From NCBI GenBank assembly GCA_964393895.1, contig CAYMWP010000135.1, positions 1-12,331 on the forward strand: DNA of 12,331 nt, in the 5' to 3' direction. The position numbers and the translations under genes are program-made. Numbering within the stretch: position 1 is the first letter of the stretch; every line of letters starts with the position of its first letter. A model generated the notes under the pieces. It searched no databases. It was not told where the DNA came from and worked only from the letters and a program-made list of their open reading frames with translations. This document shows, piece after piece, positions 5,686-12,331 of this stretch. Source of the stretch: B4-G1 sp964393895. GTDB taxonomy: Bacteria; Chloroflexota; Anaerolineae; B4-G1.

Positions 5686-5692
5686 AGGGAGA
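5686..5692 (+). promoter_or_regulatory. Ribosome binding site deciding the giant kinase start
   Basis: AGGGAGA precedes the tandem ATG-ATG at 5698 and 5701 by 5 and 8 nt. It supports an internal start rather than the in-frame GTG at 5578. Confidence 0.6.
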
Positions 5693-5697
5693 CATGC

Positions 5698-8600
5698 ATG
5701 ATGAGTAAGAACCTCTTCGCTTGGTTGACGCCCTCCGTGGACGACCCTGATCTAGCGCGACAGCAGAGGCTGTTGAATCTGGTACTGCTGGCGCTGGCTG
5801 GCCCCGGGTTCCTCTTCGGACTGGTGACAGCGGGCATGTGGGCGCTGGGCCGGGCTCCCATCACAGGGGCATTGGCCGGTCTGGGTGTGCAACCGTTCTA
5901 CCTGGCGGCCTACTGGCTGGGTCGGCGCGGACGCGTGCGATGGGCGGGCTATCTACCCACCACCGTCATCTTCCTCATAATGGCCGGAGCAAACTATCAG
6001 CTTGGTGTCGGGCACGCGATCCTGATCGGCTATGCCATGGTCACGTTGACGGCGGGCCTTTTGATCGGCAGCGGTGCGGCCCTGTTCTTCGCCTTGCTCA
6101 GTATGGGTGCTTGCCTGGCCGTGGGTGCAGCTCAGGCAGCGGGCAGAGTGCCGACCCCCCTGCCGCCGGAGACCACGGTGGTGGCCGATAGCATTGCCGT
6201 GGGATTGGGACTGATCGTCTTGGTGATCTTTAACTGGTTCTCCAACCGCGAGGCGAGCAGAATGGTGCGGCGGGAGCGGGAACTGAGCGCCGAGCTGCGA
6301 GCCTACCACGAAGAACTGGAGCGCCGGGTGGCCGAGCGCACCGCCGAACTCGCGAGCGTCAACGAACAACTCGAGAACAGAATCGCCGAGCGCAAGCGGG
6401 CCGAGGAGGCGCTGCGGGAGAGCGAGGAAAGATACCGTCTCCACTTTGAGAACGTAACCGATGTCATTTATTCAGTTGACCTCGAGTCCAGAGTCCTCAG
6501 CATATCCCCCTCCGTAGAGAGAGTATTGGGATACACGCCCGAGGAACTGGTCGGCAAGCGGTTTCCAGAATTGAACATCCTGGCACCCGAATGCCTAGAA
6601 GATGCATTCTCGGACATGATGCGCGTCCTGGCCGGCGAGCACGTCGCCTCGTCGGTGTACGAGTTCATCGCCAAAGATGGCACGAAAAGGATCGGTGAAG
6701 TGAGCGGCGCCCCCCTGATCCGCGACGGTGAGGTGGTTGGAGTCGTTTCCGTCGCCCGCGACGTCACCGAGCGCAAGCAGGCGGAGGAAAAGCTGCGGGA
6801 AAGCGAGGCCAAGTTCCGCGCCCTGGCCGAAACCGCCCCGGCCGCCATCTTTATCTATCAGGACACCGGTTTCCGCTACGTCAATCCCACCGCCCAAGCT
6901 CTGACCGGATACTCGGCCGAGGAGTTGTTGGCGATGAGCTTTTGGGACGTGGTGCACCCGGATTCCCGCGACCTGGTCAAGACGCGTGGCCTGGCCCGTC
7001 AGAAGGGAGAGCCGGCCCCCCCACGCTACGAGTTCAAGATCGTCACCAAGCGTGGCCAGGAACGCTGGGTGGATTTCGCCGCCAGCCGGATCGAGTTCGA
7101 GGGCCAGCCCGCCGCTATCGGTACTGCCTACGACATCACAGACCGTAAGCGAGCGGAGGAGGAGGCGCGGCGGAGGGCGACTCAAGCCGCGCTGATCTAC
7201 GAGGTGGGCCAGCGCGTGAGCGGCGAGTTGGAGCTGGACACGCTGCTGTCGAAAATCGTGACCGCTGTGTGTGATACCTTCGACTACTATGGCGCGATGC
7301 TGACGCTGCTGGATGAGGAGACCGGGCGGTTGACTCTGCGATCCATCGCCGGCGGCTACGCCGACTTCTTTCCCGATGACCTCTGGCTGGCCGTTGGGGA
7401 GGGCATGGTAGGACACGCGGCGGCGACGGGCGAGACTCAGGTCAGCGGCGACGTCAGCAAAAACCCCTATTACGTACGCAAAGCGGAGGAAGAAACCAAG
7501 TCCGAACTCGCGGTACCGATCAAGAGCGGGCAGAGGGTCATCGGCGTGCTCGACATCCAGAGCAACGAATTCGACGCCTTCGACGAGAGCGACGTGGTCG
7601 CTATGGAGACCCTGAGCTCGCAGATCGGCGCCGCCATCGAGAACGCTCACTTGCTTCAGGATACCCGTGTCCGCGCCGAGGAACTGGACGTGCTGAACGA
7701 TCTGGGTCAGGCCCTCACCATCCGCCTCGACGTGGATCACGTGCTGGAGGAAACCTACCACGGCGTCTCTCGCCTGATGGACACCACTGACTTTTACATC
7801 GCCCTCTATCGCCCGGGCGAGGAGGAGATCACGTTCGCCCTCGACGTCATTGCTGGCGAGATGCAAAGGCCCTACGTCACCCGCCGGGCCGGCCGGGGAC
7901 TCGCCGAGCGCGTTACCCACACCCGTGCCCCGCTGCTCATCAGAGAGAATCTGCCCCAGGCGCTGGAAGAGATGGGAATCGAGCTAGGCCGGCGGCCGGC
8001 CCTATCCTGGGTGGGGGTGCCGCTGATCGTCGGCGACCGCGTGCTGGGGATGATGGCCGCCGTGCAGAGCCGCGCCGACTCTCCCGCCTACGACGAGCAC
8101 GACCGGGACCTGCTGCACGCCGTCGCCAGCCAGACGGCCATTGCCCTGCAGAACGCCCGCCTGTTCGAAGAGACCCGGCGGCGCGTCACCCAGTTGGCGC
8201 TCATCAACGACATCGCAGAAAAGATTGCCGCCGTATTGGACCTGGAGAGCGTGCTAAAGAGGGCCGCGCGCCTGGTGCAAGAGGGCTTTGGCTACCATCA
8301 CGTGGGCCTTTTCACTATGGGCCGCGAGCGGGGCGAGCTGGTGATGAGGGCCAGGGCCGGCGATTTTGCGCACCTGTTCTCCCCCGACCACCGGCTAAAG
8401 CTGGGGCAAGGTATGGTCGGCTGGGCGGGCCGCCACAACGAGACACTGCTGGCCAACGACGTGGACGCCGAGCCGCGCTACGTCAACCTCTACCCCGGCG
8501 CGATGCCGACCCGCTCCGAACTGTGCGTGCCCATCGGGATAGGCGGGGAGGTCGTGGGTGTGTTAGACGTCCAAAGCCCACAGCGTGACGCCTTCGACGA

Positions 8601-11600
8601 GAACGACGTGCTGGTCTTGGAGACCCTGGCCGACCAGATCGCCGTGGCGATCGAGAACGCGCGATTGTACGAGGCAGTTCAGCAGGAACTGGCCGAGCGC
8701 AAGCAGGCGCAAGAGGCGCTGCGGCAGCGCAACCGCGAGCTGGCCACCCTTTACGAAGCGACTGCCTCGATCAGTTCCGATCTCTCCCTGGAGGTGGTTC
8801 TGCAGACTGTGGCCGAGCAGATGACGCGCGCTCTTGGTGCGAGCGGGTGCGCTTTGTCCCTCTGGGATCGCGAGCGGGGCGTGGTCGAGACACTGATTGA
8901 CCTTAGTGCATCCTTCCCCGGCGAGGGCGATCGGCGGGGTGCGCACTACCATCTGGATGACTATCCCGCCACCCGTGCTGTTCTGGAGACTGGTCAGCCG
9001 GTGATAGTCCAACGCGACGATGCGACGGCCGATGGGGCCGAACTGGCCTTGATGGAGAGAGATGAGGTTTATACCTTATTGATGGTGCCCCTGATAACGC
9101 GCGACCGGGCACTGGGTCTGGCCGAGTTGGTTCACGAGGTGGAAAGAGGAGACTATACGCCAGACCAGCTTCGTCTGGCCCGGAGTTTGGCTGCCCAGGC
9201 GGCTGTGGCTATCGAGAACGGACGGCTCTACGAGGAGACGGCCCGGCAACTGGCGCAGACCGAGGTCCTGCGCGAGATGATGTTGGCGGTGGCCTCCACC
9301 CTCGACTTTGACCAGGTTCTGGCCCGCACGATCGACGTTCTGGGCCGCGCGCTGAGGGTCGAATACCTGGGTTTCATGCTCCCCGACGAGGGCGGCGCGC
9401 TCATGAAAAGCCATCCCTCGATGCTCGGTTATGCGCCATCCGAGGGCGTCTTTCGCTTCCCGACCGACCAATGTGTGACCGGCCGGGTCTACCGGACGGG
9501 GCAACCCGTGATCCTGGCGGACGTGAGGGAGGCGGTAGGCTATGCCATCGCCGAGGGGGAAGTGCGCTCCGGGTTGGCCGTGCCCGTCAAGGTGGGCGAC
9601 GAGGTCGTGGCGGTGCTCAACCTGGAGAGCAGCCAACCTGATGCCTTCGGTGAGGAGGATCTGACGTTCTACACTGCCGTCGCGGGACAACTGGGTGTGG
9701 CCATGGAGAACGCGCGGCTCTTCCAGGCCGGGCAGCGCCGCCTCCAGGAGTTGCAAGCGCTGTATGATACGGCCCTCGGCCTCACCAGTCAGCGGGACCT
9801 GGGTCTGCTCCTCAAGGAGATCGTCCGGCGGGCGGTGGGACTCCTGGGGGCCGAAACCGGAGGCATTTACCTGGTTGACCGGGGGCGGGAGGTGCTGCGG
9901 TTGACAGCTTGCCACGGCTACGCTGAGGAATACATCGGCGTGACGCTCCGGCCGGGCGAGGGCATGGCCGGCCGGGTGTTCCTGAGCGGGGAGCCGCTGA
10001 TCGTGGATGACTACCGCACCTGGGAGGGGCGGGCCGCGGTATACGAGGCCGACCAGCCGTTCACGGCGGTGCTTGAGGTGCCGCTCAAGTGGCAGGAGGA
10101 GGTCATCGGCGTGCTGGCCCTGGATGCCGACAGCGCGGTGGAGACCTTTACCCAGGCTGACATGGAACTGGCGACTCTTTTCGCCCAGCAGGCCGCCATC
10201 GCCATCCAGAACGCCCGGCTGTACGAGGAGGCCAGGCAGCGGTCCCTGGAGCAGGAGACGCTGCGCGAGGCGGTGCTGGCCCTCACGACGACTCTGAAGT
10301 GGGGTGAGGTGGTGGAGCGCGTCCTGGCCCAGTTGCAGCGGGTGGTGGACTATGACACCGCCTCGATCCAGTTGCTCCGCTGTGAGCAGGACGAAGAGTG
10401 GTTAGAGATCGTGGGCGGGCGAGGATTCCCCAACCTGGAGGAGATCGTCGGCCTCACCTTCGACCCGAGCCGGGAGGACAATCCCAACCGCGAGGTGATT
10501 CGCACCCGGGCTCCCTTCATCGTGGGGGACGCCCCGCAGGTGTACCAAGAGTTCCGCCGCGATCCCCACGCCCCCGCCGGCATCCGCTCCTGGCTGGGGG
10601 TGCCCATGCTGGTGGGCGAGCGGCTGATCGGGATGATCGTGCTGGACAAGAGCGAGCCAGGGTTCTACACTCCCCAGCACGGTCGGCTGGCCGAAACGTT
10701 CGCCGCCCAGGCGGCCATCGCTATGGAGAACGCCCGCTTGCACGAAGAAATACTCGACCACGCCGAACGGTTGGAGCAGCGGGTGCAGGAGCGGACGGCG
10801 CAGCTCGCGGCCGAGCGCGCCCGCCTGGAGGCGACCTTGCACAGCGCCAGCGACGGCATCGTCGTCACCGATAGCGCTGGCGACATCGTCCAGGCCAACC
10901 CGGTGGCCCAGGCGTGGCTCACCCAGACTCTGGCGCCGGAGGAGGCGGCCCGTTTGCGGGAGGCAGTGCGGAGCGTCGCCGCGCGGGCGGAGGAACGGCC
11001 AACAGAGTTGCTGGAACTGGCCGGCCTGGATCTGGAGGTGAACGCCGCCCCCATATCGGAGACGGGGAGTGAAGCGGCCGCCGTGATCGCCATCCACGAC
11101 GTCAGCCATCTCAAGTCGTTGGACAGGATGAAAAACCGCTTTGTCACCAACATCTCTCACGAGCTGCGCACGCCGATCACGACGATCAAACTGTACGCCC
11201 ACCTGATGCGACAGCGGCCAGACAAGTGGGAGCATTACCTGGAGACGCTGGCGCGAGAGGCGGACCACCAGGCGCACTTGGTCGAGGACATTTTGGAGAT
11301 TTCGCGCCTGGATTCCGGGCGCTCGGAGATGAGGCCCCGCCCAACCCCCCTCGACGAACTGACCGGGGCCGTCGTCTCCAGCCGCCGGGAGCAGGCCCAG
11401 GAACGAGGGCTGGCGCTGGAATACCGGCCGGCGGAGCCGGGGCCTGTGGCGCTGATTGACCCGGATCGGATGATGCAGGCGCTGGGCAACCTGGTGGAGA
11501 ACGGCATCCGTCACACGCCGGAGGGCGGGCGCGTGACGCTCTCCACTGCCAAACAAGAGGCGGATGGGCGGGCGTGGGCCACTGTCACAATAGCGGATAC

Positions 11601-11808
11601 GGGGATGGGCATCCCAGGGGAGGAGCTGCCGCACATCTTTGAGCGCTTCTTTCGCGGGGCGAAACCCCGGGAGATGCAACTCTCTGGCACCGGCCTGGGG
11701 CTGTCCATCGTCAAAGAGATCGTAGAGTTGCACGGCGGGTGGGTGACGGTGGAGAGTGAGGAAGGCGTGGGCAGCACCTTTGTCGTCTGGCTGCCGCTCG
11801 CCGAATAA
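5698..11808 (+). CDS. Giant membrane histidine kinase: 6TM-PAS-PAS-GAF(x7)-PAS-HisKA-HATPase
   Basis: Orphan sensor kinase of 2036 residues. About six membrane helices lie in 24-182, then a charged coiled coil (184-240), PAS 1 (242-358), PAS 2 (372-483), and seven tandem GAF domains at roughly 495-653, 662-825, 832-992, 1012-1180, 1185-1343, 1350-1510 and 1518-1683. Each GAF ends in a variant of AIENARLYEE. A coiled coil (1684-1712) and a third, shorter PAS (1708-1802) precede HisKA (1806-1875, phospho-His1821 in SHELRTP) and the ATPase domain: N-box NLVENGIRH with Asn1935, G1 DTGMGI (1967-1972), F-box FERFF (1981-1985), G2 GTGLGL (1997-2002). All kinase residues are intact. ATG 5698 is chosen for the AGGGAG 6 nt upstream; ATG 5701 is nearly as good. 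A GTG at 5578 would add 40 residues with no matching ribosome site. No regulator gene is adjacent. Confidence 0.95.
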   Translation: MMSKNLFAWLTPSVDDPDLARQQRLLNLVLLALAGPGFLFGLVTAGMWALGRAPITGALAGLGVQPFYLAAYWLGRRGRVRWAGYLPTTVIFLIMAGANYQLGVGHAILIGYAMVTLTAGLLIGSGAALFFALLSMGACLAVGAAQAAGRVPTPLPPETTVVADSIAVGLGLIVLVIFNWFSNREASRMVRRERELSAELRAYHEELERRVAERTAELASVNEQLENRIAERKRAEEALRESEERYRLHFENVTDVIYSVDLESRVLSISPSVERVLGYTPEELVGKRFPELNILAPECLEDAFSDMMRVLAGEHVASSVYEFIAKDGTKRIGEVSGAPLIRDGEVVGVVSVARDVTERKQAEEKLRESEAKFRALAETAPAAIFIYQDTGFRYVNPTAQALTGYSAEELLAMSFWDVVHPDSRDLVKTRGLARQKGEPAPPRYEFKIVTKRGQERWVDFAASRIEFEGQPAAIGTAYDITDRKRAEEEARRRATQAALIYEVGQRVSGELELDTLLSKIVTAVCDTFDYYGAMLTLLDEETGRLTLRSIAGGYADFFPDDLWLAVGEGMVGHAAATGETQVSGDVSKNPYYVRKAEEETKSELAVPIKSGQRVIGVLDIQSNEFDAFDESDVVAMETLSSQIGAAIENAHLLQDTRVRAEELDVLNDLGQALTIRLDVDHVLEETYHGVSRLMDTTDFYIALYRPGEEEITFALDVIAGEMQRPYVTRRAGRGLAERVTHTRAPLLIRENLPQALEEMGIELGRRPALSWVGVPLIVGDRVLGMMAAVQSRADSPAYDEHDRDLLHAVASQTAIALQNARLFEETRRRVTQLALINDIAEKIAAVLDLESVLKRAARLVQEGFGYHHVGLFTMGRERGELVMRARAGDFAHLFSPDHRLKLGQGMVGWAGRHNETLLANDVDAEPRYVNLYPGAMPTRSELCVPIGIGGEVVGVLDVQSPQRDAFDENDVLVLETLADQIAVAIENARLYEAVQQELAERKQAQEALRQRNRELATLYEATASISSDLSLEVVLQTVAEQMTRALGASGCALSLWDRERGVVETLIDLSASFPGEGDRRGAHYHLDDYPATRAVLETGQPVIVQRDDATADGAELALMERDEVYTLLMVPLITRDRALGLAELVHEVERGDYTPDQLRLARSLAAQAAVAIENGRLYEETARQLAQTEVLREMMLAVASTLDFDQVLARTIDVLGRALRVEYLGFMLPDEGGALMKSHPSMLGYAPSEGVFRFPTDQCVTGRVYRTGQPVILADVREAVGYAIAEGEVRSGLAVPVKVGDEVVAVLNLESSQPDAFGEEDLTFYTAVAGQLGVAMENARLFQAGQRRLQELQALYDTALGLTSQRDLGLLLKEIVRRAVGLLGAETGGIYLVDRGREVLRLTACHGYAEEYIGVTLRPGEGMAGRVFLSGEPLIVDDYRTWEGRAAVYEADQPFTAVLEVPLKWQEEVIGVLALDADSAVETFTQADMELATLFAQQAAIAIQNARLYEEARQRSLEQETLREAVLALTTTLKWGEVVERVLAQLQRVVDYDTASIQLLRCEQDEEWLEIVGGRGFPNLEEIVGLTFDPSREDNPNREVIRTRAPFIVGDAPQVYQEFRRDPHAPAGIRSWLGVPMLVGERLIGMIVLDKSEPGFYTPQHGRLAETFAAQAAIAMENARLHEEILDHAERLEQRVQERTAQLAAERARLEATLHSASDGIVVTDSAGDIVQANPVAQAWLTQTLAPEEAARLREAVRSVAARAEERPTELLELAGLDLEVNAAPISETGSEAAAVIAIHDVSHLKSLDRMKNRFVTNISHELRTPITTIKLYAHLMRQRPDKWEHYLETLAREADHQAHLVEDILEISRLDSGRSEMRPRPTPLDELTGAVVSSRREQAQERGLALEYRPAEPGPVALIDPDRMMQALGNLVENGIRHTPEGGRVTLSTAKQEADGRAWATVTIADTGMGIPGEELPHIFERFFRGAKPREMQLSGTGLGLSIVKEIVELHGGWVTVESEEGVGSTFVVWLPLAE

Positions 11809-11810
11809 AA

Positions 11811-11855
11811 AGCAGGTCGGATAGCGTGCAACCTCCGGTTGCCTACCGACCTGTT
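11811..11855. terminator. Long imperfect hairpin after the kinase stop
   Basis: Stem CAGGTCGG (11813-11820) pairs with CCGACCTG (11846-11853), TAG pairs with CTA, and GCAACC (11828-11833) pairs with GGTTGC (11837-11842) around a TCC loop. That is about 17 pairs with two small bulges on the left arm. It starts 3 nt after the stop codon, has AAAAAG before it and only TTAA after it. Position favours a transcription terminator, but the T-tract is poor on the plus strand; the A5 run before it would give a better T-tract for minus-strand transcripts. Confidence 0.5.
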
Positions 11856-11902
11856 AAGCCCGCAGTACCCTCAAGGGCAATTGCGTTTATAAATTATGAG
11901 CG

Positions 11903-12006
11903 TCTAGAGCTCCGAGGTTTACAAAACAGCGCCTTTCCAACGATTCTCTGGCGATATGAAACACGTTCTCGAGACAAATACGCGACCTAAACCTCAGAGG
12001 TCTGGA
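11903..12006. repeat. 19-bp imperfect inverted-repeat pair
   Basis: TCTAGAGCTCCGAGGTTTA (11903-11921) and the reverse complement of 11988-12006 match at 16 of 19 positions, with GAGGTTTA/TAAACCTC perfect. The 66-bp interior has no open frame of note and contains the palindrome TCTCGAGA (11967-11974). No clear flanking target-site duplication is visible. Confidence 0.6.
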
Positions 12007-12023
12007 TAAAAGCTATTGCCCTA

Positions 12024-12096
12024 TACCCTCGACAGGATTCGAACCTGTGACCTTCTGGTCCGCAACCAGACGCTCTATCCACTGAGCCACGAGGGC
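12024..12096 (-). tRNA. tRNA-Arg(GCG)
   Basis: A 73-nt cloverleaf. Acceptor arms GCCCTCG and CGAGGGT pair (first pair G-U), the D arm is GCTC...GAGC, and the anticodon stem TCTGG/CCAGA holds loop TTGCGGA with anticodon GCG, reading CGC. T arm is ACAGG-TTCGAAT-CCTGT. CCA is not encoded. GCG is less usual than ACG for bacterial Arg box-four tRNAs. Confidence 0.93.
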
Positions 12097-12105
12097 GCGA
12101 AAAGG

Positions 12106-12195
12106 CGGGGAGGCAGGGATTCGAACCCTGGGTGGAGCTATTAACCCCACAACCGCTTAGCAGGCGGCCCCAATCAACCACTCTGGCACCTCCCC
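12106..12195 (-). tRNA. tRNA-Ser(GCU)
   Basis: A 90-nt class II tRNA with a long variable arm. Acceptor GGGGAGG pairs with CCTCCCC, discriminator G. Anticodon stem GCCGC/GCGGT holds loop CTGCTAA with anticodon GCT, reading AGC/AGU. T arm CAGGG-TTCGAAT-CCCTG is perfect. CCA is not encoded. Confidence 0.95.
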
Positions 12196-12232
12196 GAGTA
12201 TGGCTGTTCAGTTGTTCACTTTCAGCATCAGG

Positions 12233-12319
12233 CGGAGAGGGAGGGATTCGAACCCACGGTGACTTTGCAGCCACAACGGTTTTCAAGACCGCCGCCATCG
12301 TCCACTCGGCCACCTCTCC
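12233..12319 (-). tRNA. tRNA-Ser(UGA)
   Basis: An 87-nt class II tRNA. Acceptor GGAGAGG pairs with CCTCTCC, discriminator G. Anticodon stem GCGGT/ACCGT holds loop CTTGAAA with anticodon TGA, reading UCA. The variable arm GTGGCT-GCAA-AGTCAC is well formed. The T stem GTGGG/CCCTC has one U-U mismatch at its second pair. CCA is not encoded. Confidence 0.94.
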
Positions 12320-12331
12320 TGGCGCGTTGAA

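Larger units (their letters stand above)
5361..5697. other. Intergenic region and leader of the giant kinase
   Basis: These 337 bases lack a supported gene. They hold the C-rich direct repeat (5395-5443), the promoter (5455-5483), a 13-bp palindrome CTCCGC-A-GCGGAG (5616-5628), and the ribosome site at 5686-5692. A short pair TGCCC/GGGCA (5371-5375 and 5386-5390) follows def but has no T-tract, so no clear terminator separates def from the kinase gene. Confidence 0.7.

Noticed and set aside
5578..5697. GTG start adding 40 residues to the giant kinase
   Set aside because: The extension has no domain or signal character and no ribosome site, while ATG 5698/5701 has AGGGAG at good spacing.
6595..7920. 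Minus-strand open frame of 441 codons
   Set aside because: Antisense to PAS and GAF domains of the kinase; such frames arise from high GC third-position bias, and no motif or ribosome site supports it.
10402..11733. Minus-strand open frame of 443 codons
   Set aside because: Antisense to GAF 7, HisKA and HATPase; same reasoning as for the other shadow frames.
11987..12313. Minus-strand open frame of 108 codons over the tRNA cluster
   Set aside because: It covers three tRNAs and yields the familiar false protein RGSVDRASGCGPEGHRFESC, which is read through tRNA sequence.

Overview
The window is a GC-rich, gene-dense bacterial segment that looks like chromosomal DNA from an uncultured Chloroflexota, possibly Anaerolineae. 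This is inferred from gene style: a histidine kinase with many GAF domains, a cyclic-nucleotide-binding-domain/bacterial-PH membrane protein next to peptide deformylase, and a kinase-regulator operon carrying small glycine-rich membrane proteins. No rRNA or other decisive marker is present, so the assignment is tentative.

Region 1 (1-2854, minus strand) is a likely five-gene operon. In transcription order it holds a 44-residue single-pass membrane protein, a 160-residue two-pass membrane protein with a Trp/His/Arg-rich tail, a class I SAM-dependent methyltransferase, an OmpR/PhoB-type response regulator and a HAMP/HisKA sensor kinase cut off by the window edge. Two unusual things sit here. 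An 8-residue in-frame insertion lies beside the phosphorylation site of the regulator, and it looks like a short interspersed DNA repeat. A 15-bp tandem repeat sits exactly on the junction of regulator stop and kinase start, so each unit carries an in-frame GTG overlapping a TGA.

Region 2 (2855-5360) begins with a 233-bp divergent intergenic stretch holding a plausible plus-strand promoter and a perfect 8-bp inverted repeat. Two plus-strand genes follow, overlapping by ATGA: a membrane protein with one cyclic-nucleotide-binding domain and two copies of a two-helix plus bacterial-PH module, then peptide deformylase (def). The deformylase carries an acidic 7-residue repeat in a loop.

Region 3 (5361-11808) starts with a 24-bp C-rich direct repeat and a good sigma-70-type promoter, then a leader of about 200 nt. 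A single giant hybrid-sensor-like histidine kinase of 2036 residues follows: about six membrane helices, two PAS, seven GAF, a third PAS, HisKA and HATPase. No response regulator is next to it, so it appears to be an orphan kinase integrating many cytosolic signals.

Region 4 (11809-12331) holds a long hairpin just after the kinase stop, a separated 19-bp imperfect inverted-repeat pair, and a minus-strand cluster of three tRNAs: Ser(UGA), Ser(GCU) and Arg(GCG). No CRISPR, phage, transposase or defence gene was seen.
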